This document shows positions 1-5,178 of a DNA stretch of 5,744 nucleotides, in pieces (within the stretch, counting starts at the first letter, position 1; the number at the start of each line of letters is the position of its first letter). A program made the translations under genes and the position numbers. The notes below the pieces were generated by a model that ran no database searches, was not told the DNA's origin, and worked only from the letters and a program-made list of their open reading frames with translations. This DNA comes from Deltaproteobacteria bacterium. Lineage in GTDB: Bacteria > Desulfobacterota > Desulfobacteria > C00003060. Location of the stretch: NCBI GenBank assembly GCA_030667105.1, contig DAOUWN010000159.1, forward strand, positions 1-5,744, given 5' to 3'.

Positions 1-226
1 CAGACTTCACCGCCTCTGATACCCGCATGGCTCCGTAAGCCCCGGTGCCGAATATGCAGATCTGAGCGTCCGAGCCCAGGAGGTCCTTTACGTCATTCAG
101 CTCTACAAGGTGACCCCTTGAACGCCACCAATCCGGCACGACCTTATTGCCAATGAGCTTGACGTCGTTCCGGTACACGTTGCCGTCGATCTCGATGTAC
201 CCAAAGCGGTATGATTGGATTTTCAT
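1..226 (-). CDS. Mth938-like (DUF498/NDUFAF3-family) domain protein, 3' end cut off by window
   Basis: Seventy-five codons are visible from an ATG at 226 down to the window edge with no stop. The protein begins MKIQSYRFGYIEIDG and continues through a PDWWRSRGHL segment (residues 31-40) and an ICIFGTGAYGAMRV segment (56-69). This is the layout of the small Mth938-like fold: an N-terminal strand pair, a conserved WW..GH motif, then a glycine-rich 'GTG' turn. The family is usually about 115-125 residues, so roughly the last third is missing here. Relatives include the mitochondrial complex I assembly factor NDUFAF3 and AAMDC; the bacterial role is not established. No clear Shine-Dalgarno sequence precedes the ATG, and no better in-frame start is seen. 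It lies on the same strand as the oxidoreductase operon but 254 bases after it, across a repeat element, so co-transcription is uncertain. Confidence 0.75.
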   Translation of the reverse strand, partial: MKIQSYRFGYIEIDGNVYRNDVKLIGNKVVPDWWRSRGHLVELNDVKDLLGSDAQICIFGTGAYGAMRVSEAVKS

Positions 227-308
227 GGTGGGAGGACTTTGGTCAATCCGTTTGTTGTGAAAGTCGTTCTGTTCCGGCAGAGAGCAGGTTGGGACATGTC
301 GTGTAGAA

Positions 309-475
309 ATGCCTAAAGTGCCTAGAATGAGCTAAAATGCCTAAAGCGAACTAGAATCCTAAATCCCTAAATCTGAGACAAATTACAATAACATCAAATC
401 TGGGTCTTGGAAATTGGTGAATCATGAATGTTATCCTTAACTTTAGGCATTTTAGGCACTTTAAACTTTAGGCAC
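309..475. repeat. Inverted arrays of a roughly 9-base ATGCCTAAA repeat
   Basis: On the plus strand, 309-371 is a run of degenerate 8-10 base units ending in CTAAA or CTAGA: ATGCCTAAA, GTGCCTAGA, ATGAGCTAAA, ATGCCTAAA, then weaker units. On the minus strand, 475-442 carries GTGCCTAAA, a short spacer, GTGCCTAAA and ATGCCTAAA. The two arrays face each other. A perfect 15-base inverted match, CTAAAATGCCTAAAG, lies at 332-346 and (complement) 441-455, with 94 bases between. The right array starts five bases past the stop codon of the ACT gene. It fills most of the gap before the Mth938-like gene. It could act as a transcript-end hairpin or be an interspersed repeat; no T-run marks it as a standard terminator. 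A related patch lies at 5129-5153. The rest of the gap, 227-308, shows nothing I can name. Confidence 0.75.
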
Positions 476-480
476 TTCTT

Positions 481-903
481 TTACATATAATACAGCCGCT
501 CATCACAAAGATTGATCCAGTTGCTTTTCAAGGCCTTGACGGCCGCCTCAGTGTTGTCAACCTCCAGGATCAAGATGGGATCCTGGGTTTCCAGGCAGGG
601 ATAAATGTGAAGAATATTGATTTCTGCAGAGCGGAGTATCATTAGAAGGGTGTTCAGTCCACCCGGGTGATCCGGGACCCGGGCGGCAATCGCATCCGAT
701 GTTGTGGGTTTTAAGCCGAGCCCTGTCAAGACTGAAAGGGCTGAATCCGGATCACTAGTGACAAATCGCAGGGTCGCTTTTTCGTTTTCAGTGCCCACCC
801 AGAAGGCGGAAACCTTCACATCATTTTCGTAGAGGTGGCCCACAATGCGAGCAAGCTCGCCCGGCCTGTTTTCGACTTTAATGACAACTTCTTTTATGGT
901 CAT
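481..903 (-). CDS. Tandem ACT-domain protein, probable regulatory partner of the oxidoreductase
   Basis: This is a 140-residue protein with two ACT domains and little else. The first covers about residues 4-65, with the ligand-turn motif ENRPGEL at 11-17. The second covers about 70-125, with DHPGGL at 78-83. ACT domains typically bind small effectors, often amino acids, at such glycine-containing turns between strand and helix. There is no catalytic, DNA-binding or membrane segment, so a stand-alone sensor or modulator is the natural reading. The ATG at 903 overlaps the stop of the gamma-subunit gene in an ATGA arrangement. A GAGGAG sequence lies about 11 bases upstream, within the gamma gene. 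Translational coupling to the oxidoreductase suggests the protein serves that enzyme or its substrate pathway, for example by sensing a branched-chain amino acid; that part is inference. It is the last gene of the tight cluster. Confidence 0.85.
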   Translation of the reverse strand: MTIKEVVIKVENRPGELARIVGHLYENDVKVSAFWVGTENEKATLRFVTSDPDSALSVLTGLGLKPTTSDAIAARVPDHPGGLNTLLMILRSAEINILHIYPCLETQDPILILEVDNTEAAVKALKSNWINLCDERLYYM

Positions 904-1454
904 GATGACGATTGCTCCTCAACAAATGCTGCCCCTTCCTTTATGGCAAGGGTGTTCATCTCGTGGACCTTTGCCCCTTTTGTTGCAAAGATCTCTTTAA
1001 TGCTCTTGATCAGTGAGTCGAGAGAAACCAGACCGGTCTTCTGGGCCAGGGCGCCGATCATCACCATATTGGCGCCGCGGGCATTGCCTAAGCTCTCGGC
1101 AATGGTGTTAGCCGGTATGGCTACCACTTCCACGTCGCCACGCTTTGGCCTGAGTTCCACCATGTCACTGTTCAAGAAGACCGTGCCACCTGTTATGACC
1201 TTTCCTTCAAACCTCATCAGAGATGGTGTGTTCATCAGTACGGCAAAATCCGGAAAAGATGCAACCGGAGAGGCAATGGGATCATCGCTTACGGTGATGG
1301 TGCAGTTGGCCGTTCCGCCACGGACTTCTGCCCCGTAAGACGGGAGATAGGTTACATGCTTGTCTTCTTGCATCCCGGCCGTGGCCAGAACATATCCCAT
1401 CATCAGGACCCCTTGTCCTCCAAAGCCGGAAAATATTGTCTTGGTTATACTCAT
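900..1454 (-). CDS. 2-oxoacid:ferredoxin oxidoreductase, gamma subunit
   Basis: This 184-residue protein is the gamma subunit of a four-subunit 2-oxoacid:acceptor oxidoreductase (KorC/VorC/PorG type). The family hallmarks are present: GFGGQG at residues 10-15 near the N-terminus, PSYGAEVRGGTANC at 38-51, and a DFAVLMNTPSLMRF segment around 69-82. The length is normal for a separate gamma subunit, which in other family members is fused to alpha. In the complex this subunit packs against alpha and is generally thought to contribute to the CoA site. The ATG at 1454 is preceded only by a weak AAAGG sequence about 12 bases upstream, and an inverted repeat arm ends close to that site (1473). Its stop overlaps the ACT-gene start by four bases. 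It is separated from the beta gene by a 183-base repeat-filled gap, unusual for subunits needed in equal amounts. Confidence 0.93.
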   Translation of the reverse strand: MSITKTIFSGFGGQGVLMMGYVLATAGMQEDKHVTYLPSYGAEVRGGTANCTITVSDDPIASPVASFPDFAVLMNTPSLMRFEGKVITGGTVFLNSDMVELRPKRGDVEVVAIPANTIAESLGNARGANMVMIGALAQKTGLVSLDSLIKSIKEIFATKGAKVHEMNTLAIKEGAAFVEEQSSS

Positions 1455-1472
1455 TATTTAATAATACCTTTT

Positions 1473-1609
1473 ACCACGAAAGCACGAAAGCACGAAAAAT
1501 ATGGGTTTTTCAGATAGCGCCCAGCCGCAGACTCCCACTCGCCCATCGAGGCTCAGGAAGTTTGGTGCACTATTGCTTTAGTGTCTTCGTCCTTTCGTGT
1601 TTTCGTGGT
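1473..1609. repeat. Inverted arrays of an 8-base RSCACGAA-type repeat around an 80-base core
   Basis: Three perfect-period 8-mers lie at 1473-1496 on the plus strand: ACCACGAA, AGCACGAA, AGCACGAA. Four more lie on the minus strand at 1609-1578: ACCACGAA, AACACGAA, AGGACGAA, GACACTAA. The arms face each other; 1473-1490 and the complement of 1592-1609 match at 17 of 18 bases. The roughly 80-base centre is GC-rich, is not repeated within the window and encodes nothing convincing. The element occupies nearly the whole gap between the beta and gamma genes. In mRNA the arms could form a long imperfect hairpin whose 3' side ends 18 bases before the gamma start codon. It may be a non-autonomous interspersed element, or a structure affecting gamma translation or mRNA stability. 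It resembles CACGAAA-type intergenic repeats I associate with environmental bacterial genomes; I could not verify that here. Confidence 0.8.
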
Positions 1610-1637
1610 TGTCTCTTTCTTTTGTCGTCTTATGATT

Positions 1638-2390
1638 TCACTTGTGCTCCTCGGTCGTATCCTTGATCACCATGAGGGGATAGTGTTTTACAACTTCGTC
1701 CTCAATTCGTTTGCATGAGTCCACAGGCGAGAGCTTCCAGTTAGTGGGACATGCTGACAATATCTCAACCAGGGAAAAGCCAAGATCATCCATTTGCGCC
1801 TTAAACGCCTTTTTGATGGCCTTCTTTGTCTTGATTATGTTTTTTGGCGATGTGACCGCAGTCCTTTCAATGTAGACACTGCCACCAGCCACAGCCAGCA
1901 TCTGGCTCAGGTCCACGGGGAATCCGTCTCTGAGCTGTATTCTCCCTCCTGGTGTCGTGGTGGTGGTTTGCCCCAGGAGGGTGGTCGGGGCCATCTGCCC
2001 GCCTGTCATGCCGTAGCAGCCATTGTTTACAAAAATAACCGTCAGACGCTCTCCCCTGTTGGCCGCATGCACTGTTTCAGCAGTGCCAATGGCGGCAATA
2101 TCGCCATCTCCCTGATAAGTGAACACTACGAGGTCGGGCCGGCAACGTTTTATTCCCGTGGCCACGGCAACAGCGCGGCCGTGCGGGGCCTCTCCCATGT
2201 CAACGTCAAGATAGTTATATGCCAGCACGGCACATCCGGCCGGTGGAACCCCCACGGTCTTGCCGCGAATCCCGAGTTCGTCAATCACCTCAGCCACGAG
2301 CCGGTGGATAACGCTGTGGCCGCAACCCGGACAGTAGTGAAAGATGTTATCCTTTAACGCGTCCGGTCTTTTGAATACCTGTTTAGTCAT
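1638..2390 (-). CDS. 2-oxoacid:ferredoxin oxidoreductase, beta (thiamine-diphosphate) subunit
   Basis: This 250-residue protein is the TPP-binding beta subunit of the complex. It catalyses the thiamine step of 2-oxoacid decarboxylation and carries the cluster next to it. CPGCGH at residues 20-25 gives two cysteines of the proximal [4Fe-4S] cluster. C53 (PPAGC) and C214 (SACPTNW) are the likely other two, by analogy with the family. The TPP/Mg site is the GDGD motif at 94-97 with the NN of 122-123, followed by YGMTGGQ at 126-132. The run of five threonines at 142-146 lies where relatives have a similar TTT loop. The length is normal. The ATG at 2390 lacks a strong ribosome-binding site. The gene sits between alpha and gamma but is separated from both by repeat-containing gaps. 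Substrate cannot be read from sequence alone: branched-chain 2-oxoacid (VorA-like) and 2-oxoglutarate (KorB-like) are both possible. Confidence 0.93.
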   Translation of the reverse strand: MTKQVFKRPDALKDNIFHYCPGCGHSVIHRLVAEVIDELGIRGKTVGVPPAGCAVLAYNYLDVDMGEAPHGRAVAVATGIKRCRPDLVVFTYQGDGDIAAIGTAETVHAANRGERLTVIFVNNGCYGMTGGQMAPTTLLGQTTTTTPGGRIQLRDGFPVDLSQMLAVAGGSVYIERTAVTSPKNIIKTKKAIKKAFKAQMDDLGFSLVEILSACPTNWKLSPVDSCKRIEDEVVKHYPLMVIKDTTEEHK

Positions 2391-2441
2391 AAGACTTGGA
2401 ACTCAGCTCCGTTTTGGAATTTGAATGAATTTGTTTCGTGA

Positions 2442-2517
2442 TTGCGGCTGACGCCTTGAAAACAGCACGATATTCGGATTTGCGGCTGTCGCCTTGAGAA
2501 CAGTACGGATTTCTTGA
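2442..2517. repeat. 38-base imperfect tandem direct repeat (two copies)
   Basis: Two head-to-tail copies lie at 2442-2479 and 2480-2517. Both begin TTGCGGCTG, and the CGCCTTGA that follows is shared after a single-base difference. About the first 30 bases of each copy are well conserved, and the ends diverge. They sit in the 170-base gap between the alpha and beta genes. A shorter opposite-orientation relative, CGCCAGCCG, lies at 2531-2539. In the minus-strand transcript it could pair with the CAGCCG-containing part of either copy, most fully with the copy nearer the beta gene. A 10-base palindrome, CTGAATTCAG (2551-2560), directly follows the alpha stop codon. No terminator T-run is present. 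Function is unknown; regulatory and mobile-repeat origins are both possible. Confidence 0.7.
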
Positions 2518-2560
2518 GGCAGGCAGAAAACGCCAGCCGTTAAAATAGTCCTGAATTCAG

Positions 2561-3637
2561 TTAGGCATCCAGTCCATATCTGTACACAAGCCTGGTTATT
2601 GCATCTGCGATCTCGAGGGGTGTGGATATGATTCCCCCGGGCCTGCCGTGGAAGTGAACAGTGGCCTTCTCTCCGACACTGAGCCTCACGTCTTCAACCA
2701 TCTGACCGAAGTTCATTTCAAACACCAGGATATGCTTAACCGAACGGGTCAATGCCCTGAGATCGTTTTCAGGAAATGGCCAGAGTGTGATTGGTCGAAA
2801 AAGGCCTGCCTTTAAACCCTCTTTGCGCACGCGGTTGACAGCTCCTTTTGCAATGCGGGCGGCCGTGCCAAAGGCCACAACAGCCACGACAGCATCGTCA
2901 AGAAGATATGGTTCATGCTCTGTTTCACGCTCGCAAATGGCCGCATACTTTCTGGCCAGTTTCCAGTTGTGTTGTTCCATGTTGAACGGGTCCAGGCGCA
3001 ATGAGCAAATCAGGCGGCTGTCCCGCTCCATGGCGCCGTCAAGTGTCCACTCCTTTTTGGGAAGGGCGGACGGCTCGATGGGCTCGGGAAATGTTACCGG
3101 CTCCATCATCTGGCCCATGAGACCATCGCCCAGCAGGATAACTGGCGTTCGATAAGTGTCGGCCAGATCAAAGGCTTTCATAGTCAGGGTGACCAGTTCC
3201 TGCCCCGAGTGAGGGGCAAGGACGATGGTTCGATAATCTCCAGGCCCGCCCCCTCTTGTGGCTTGAAAATAGTCCTGCTGGGATGGGGCGATATTTCCGA
3301 GCCCCGGCCCTCCCCGCATGATGTTGGCCACGACGGCGGGAAGCTCCATACCGGCCATGTACGAGATGCCTTCCTGTTTCAGGCTGATCCCCGGACTGGA
3401 AGACGATGTCATTGCCCGCACCCCGGTCATGCTTGCTCCCATCACCATATTGATTGCCGCCAGTTCGCTTTCTGCCTGAATGAAGGTGGCGTCTTCCAGT
3501 TTGGCAAAACGGCCGGAGAGGTATTCAGGCAGCTCATTCTGTGGTGTGATTGGATAGCCCGCATAGAAACGGCACCCGGCCAGGGTTGCCGCCTCTCCAA
3601 TCACATGACTGCCACGCATTAGTCTCTTTTTACCCAC
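2561..3637 (-). CDS. vorB: 2-oxoacid:ferredoxin oxidoreductase, alpha subunit (VorB/KorA type)
   Basis: The alpha subunit of the complex, 358 residues from a GTG start. Residues 26-35 (AGYPITPQNE) form the family signature of the pyrimidine-binding domain; T31 is the conserved substrate-side threonine. An ESE motif follows (56-58), then TSSSSPG (77-83) and MRGGPGLG (107-114). The stretch from EGISYMAGMELP through DGLMGQMMEPV closely fits proteins annotated 3-methyl-2-oxobutanoate dehydrogenase subunit VorB. A C-terminal domain II (from about residue 245) is present. Length is normal for an alpha not fused to gamma. I chose GTG at 3637 because GAGGTG precedes it with good spacing and it gives the family-like start (M)GKKRLMRGS. 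An ATG at 3658 has no ribosome-binding site, and an ATG at 3619 has a weak one. The start overlaps the ferredoxin stop by eight bases. VorB is a family label; the true substrate is unproven. Confidence 0.92.
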   Translation of the reverse strand: MGKKRLMRGSHVIGEAATLAGCRFYAGYPITPQNELPEYLSGRFAKLEDATFIQAESELAAINMVMGASMTGVRAMTSSSSPGISLKQEGISYMAGMELPAVVANIMRGGPGLGNIAPSQQDYFQATRGGGPGDYRTIVLAPHSGQELVTLTMKAFDLADTYRTPVILLGDGLMGQMMEPVTFPEPIEPSALPKKEWTLDGAMERDSRLICSLRLDPFNMEQHNWKLARKYAAICERETEHEPYLLDDAVVAVVAFGTAARIAKGAVNRVRKEGLKAGLFRPITLWPFPENDLRALTRSVKHILVFEMNFGQMVEDVRLSVGEKATVHFHGRPGGIISTPLEIADAITRLVYRYGLDA

Positions 3638-3860
3638 GGAACACCTCAATGGCGACATCAGGGCATACTATGGCACAGAGGGCACACCCGGTACACTTGC
3701 GATTCTTGCTGTTTTCGTTTTCCGTGTACTCAGCGGGGCGATAGCCCTTGATGTTAAGCTTTTCGCTCATAATGATGGTCCCTTTGGGGCACGCCTCAAT
3801 ACACAGCCCGCACCCCTTGCACCTGTCCCGATTGATTCTTATGAAGCCCTCCTTCTTCAA
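3630..3860 (-). CDS. 2[4Fe-4S] ferredoxin-like delta subunit of the oxidoreductase
   Basis: This 76-residue protein has two classical four-cysteine cluster motifs: C14, C17, C20 with C24-P, and C56, C59, C62 with C66-P. They are separated by a roughly 30-residue insert rich in charged residues. It should carry two [4Fe-4S] clusters that pass electrons from the beta-subunit cluster to external ferredoxin in the cytoplasm. It is the promoter-proximal gene, and its TAA stop lies inside the first codons of the alpha gene, indicating translational coupling. The start is unusual. The longest form begins with TTG at 3860, behind GGGG about eight bases upstream, and an in-frame TGA lies at 3890-3888. 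A stronger AAGGAGG lies inside the frame at 3854-3848 with ATA, not a standard start, five bases on. I keep TTG; the exact N-terminus is uncertain by about six residues. Confidence 0.9.
   Translation of the reverse strand: MKKEGFIRINRDRCKGCGLCIEACPKGTIIMSEKLNIKGYRPAEYTENENSKNRKCTGCALCAIVCPDVAIEVFRG
3642..3647 (-). promoter_or_regulatory. Ribosome-binding site that decides the alpha-subunit start
   Basis: The minus-strand sequence GAGGTG lies inside the last codons of the ferredoxin gene, four bases before the GTG at 3637. No comparable sequence precedes the ATG at 3658, and only a weak purine stretch precedes the ATG at 3619. This favours the GTG start and an eight-base ferredoxin/alpha overlap. 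Confidence 0.6.
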
Positions 3861-3898
3861 AAGCAGATCCCCGGTCAGCCTTTTGTGTCAAAACGTTC

Positions 3899-3927
3899 TA
3901 TTTATGCCTGGCTTTTTCCTTTGTCAA
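3899..3927 (-). promoter_or_regulatory. Candidate sigma-70-type promoter of the oxidoreductase operon
   Basis: On the minus strand a perfect TTGACA (3927-3922) is followed, 15 to 17 bases on, by an AT-rich CATAAATA segment (3906-3899) that can serve as a weak -10. The best hexamer within it, CATAAA, matches four of six consensus positions but at a short 15-base spacing. Transcription would begin near 3892 and give a leader of about 30 bases before the ferredoxin TTG. The position just upstream of the first operon gene supports the call; the -10 is the weak point. Confidence 0.4.
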
Positions 3928-3946
3928 GAAAATTTGTGGAGTTGTT

Positions 3947-3966
3947 GTGATGTGACGCTTCATCAC
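3947..3966. promoter_or_regulatory. Dyad GTGATG-N8-CATCAC in the divergent intergenic region
   Basis: A perfect six-base inverted repeat with an eight-base spacer lies in the 136-base region between the divergent ferredoxin and response-regulator genes. It abuts the -24 side of the candidate sigma-54 element. Its size and symmetry suit a dimeric DNA-binding protein, which could repress or activate either direction. It does not match the spacing of CRP or FNR sites, and I cannot name a regulator. Confidence 0.3.
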
Positions 3967-3982
3967 TGGCACAGATCTTGCC
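3967..3982 (+). promoter_or_regulatory. Candidate sigma-54 (-24/-12) promoter of the phosphatase gene
   Basis: The sequence TGGCACAGATCTTGCC fits the RpoN consensus TGGCAC-N5-TTGC, with exactly ten bases between GG and GC, as sigma-54 holoenzyme requires. It points at the response-regulator gene. Counting from the -12 GC, transcription would start near 3993, only about four bases before the ATG at 3997. That implies an almost leaderless mRNA and agrees with the absence of a Shine-Dalgarno sequence there. Such a promoter needs an AAA+ enhancer-binding activator; no enhancer site is identifiable. Confidence 0.5.
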
Positions 3983-3996
3983 ATCTCTTTGACCTT

Positions 3997-5118
3997 ATGG
4001 AAACGAGACAAGACGTAACCATACTTGTTGTTGACGACGAGCCGGTGAGCCTCAAATTCCTGGAAATCGCCCTTCGTAGGGAGGGCTACCGGGTCATCAC
4101 GGCCAGTGACGGCCCCCAGGGCCGGGAACTTGCCCTTGAAATTCAGCCTGATCTCATCATGCTTGACGTCATGATGCCCGGAGAAGACGGATTTGAAGTC
4201 ATCGCACAGCTCAAGAAGAATGCTCGAAGCGCATCGATTCCGGTCATTTTTCTGACAGGAAGAGATGAGATAGAAAGCAAGCTTAAGGGTTTTGATCTGG
4301 GAGCCGTTGATTACATAATTAAGCCGTTTCACGGCCAGGAAATGCTTGCCAGGGTGCGACTCCATCTGAAGTTGTCTCTTGCCACCAACTCTCTGATTGC
4401 AAGTCAGGCAGAAAAACTAAGGCAGATCCAGGATGCCCAAGCCTCCATGCTGGTAGTGCCGGAAGACCTTCCGGAGGCCTGTTTTGGCGTTCATTATCTG
4501 CCCTTGCTGGAGGCCGGGGGGGACTTCTATGATGTCATGCCAATTTCAGATGAGATATTCGCATATTTTGTGGCAGATGTTTCAGGGCACGATATAGCCA
4601 CCAGTTACATCACCGCCGCCGTAAAGGGCCTCTTGAGACAAAACTGCACGCCCATATACAAACCGGTAGAGAGCATGGTGATGATAAACAAGGTGCTGGT
4701 GGAAATACTATCCGACGGCAAGTACCTGACGGCATGTTACGGCAAGTTGAACCGGAAGGTGAAGCTGATGTCGATTGTAAACGCAGGGCATCTACCCGTT
4801 GTTTATCTTCCGAAAGACGCAGAGCCAAGATTTGTAGAAATAGATGGCGACGTTCTGGGCGCTTTCACGAACGTTTCTTATGGAAAGCAGGATATCGAGG
4901 TCAGTGACGGTGACAGGTTTTTCTTCTACACGGACGGTCTCATTGAGAGGCCCGGGGAAAAGAAAGTGTGGTCCGGAGCCCTGCCGGAATTGCTGGAAAG
5001 ATGCGTCGCCGTGAAGGACGTTCCCATCGACGAATCCGCTGAAAGACTGGTCAGCCTGATGCTGGAGGACACAGACAAGCGTGAGGACGACGTGGTGGTT
5101 CTAGGGGTTCAGGTGTAA
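3997..5118 (+). CDS. Response regulator fused to SpoIIE/RsbU-type PP2C serine phosphatase
   Basis: This 373-residue cytoplasmic signalling protein has a receiver domain at about 7-122. It has the acidic pair D13/D14, phospho-acceptor D57 (LDVMMPG, 56-62), T87 and K109 (KP). A short helical linker (about 125-158, with AEKLRQIQDAQ) leads to a PP2C phosphatase domain of the SpoIIE/RsbU class (about 163-373). Its conserved metal-site motifs are EAGGDFYD (172-179), ADVSGHD (193-199), NAGHLPV (262-268), YTDGLIE (311-317) and EDDVVVLGV (363-371). All look intact, so activity is expected: phosphorylation of D57 by an unseen histidine kinase should switch the phosphatase, which dephosphorylates an anti-sigma antagonist. 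The reading frame is open back to 3748, but homology begins only at VTILVVDDEP, so the ATG at 3997 is chosen. No Shine-Dalgarno is visible. The next gene encodes a matching RsbW-like kinase. Confidence 0.92.
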   Translation: METRQDVTILVVDDEPVSLKFLEIALRREGYRVITASDGPQGRELALEIQPDLIMLDVMMPGEDGFEVIAQLKKNARSASIPVIFLTGRDEIESKLKGFDLGAVDYIIKPFHGQEMLARVRLHLKLSLATNSLIASQAEKLRQIQDAQASMLVVPEDLPEACFGVHYLPLLEAGGDFYDVMPISDEIFAYFVADVSGHDIATSYITAAVKGLLRQNCTPIYKPVESMVMINKVLVEILSDGKYLTACYGKLNRKVKLMSIVNAGHLPVVYLPKDAEPRFVEIDGDVLGAFTNVSYGKQDIEVSDGDRFFFYTDGLIERPGEKKVWSGALPELLERCVAVKDVPIDESAERLVSLMLEDTDKREDDVVVLGVQV

Positions 5119-5128
5119 CCGTGAACAA

Positions 5129-5178
5129 GTGCCTAAAGTGAGCTAAAATGCCTTAGGACCAATAACCAATGACAAATG
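5129..5178 (+). repeat. Compound short repeat: CTAAA-type units followed by three 7-base ACCAATG-type units
   Basis: The 57-base gap between the phosphatase and anti-sigma genes is mostly repeat. Units GTGCCTAAA, GTGAGCTAAA and ATGCCTTAGG run from 5129; TGAGCTAAAATGCCT (5139-5153) is identical to 328-342. Three exact-period heptamers follow: ACCAATA (5158-5164), ACCAATG (5165-5171) and ACAAATG (5172-5178). The last three bases of the third unit are the start codon of the downstream gene. The repeat therefore occupies the position where that gene's ribosome-binding site would be expected. Confidence 0.7.

Noticed and set aside
309..371. Possible CRISPR array
   Set aside because: The units are 8-10 bases, degenerate and directly abutting; there are no spacers of constant length and no cas genes.
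403..420. Minus-strand CCAATT/CCAAGA pattern resembling the heptamer at 5158-5178
   Set aside because: Only two loose, imperfect units match; this is too weak to call the same repeat.
835..1338. Plus-strand open frame of 167 codons
   Set aside because: It lies opposite the ACT and gamma genes, which have clear family motifs; it resembles no family and is a shadow frame.
1436..1666. Plus-strand frame of 76 codons across the beta-gamma gap
   Set aside because: It is translated from the repeat arms and the ends of neighbouring genes; composition and repeats make a real protein unlikely.
3886..3891. A second TTGACA on the minus strand
   Set aside because: A matching -10 would fall at about 3868-3863, leaving no room for a start point and leader before the ferredoxin start; the TTGACA at 3927-3922 is better placed.
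3748..3996. N-terminal extension of the response regulator to an ATG at 3748
   Set aside because: The extra 83 codons overlap the ferredoxin gene on the other strand and its promoter region, and show no domain; receiver homology begins right after the ATG at 3997.
3898..4365. Minus-strand frame of 155 codons opposite the receiver domain
   Set aside because: The plus strand encodes an intact receiver with all key residues; the minus frame has no recognisable features.
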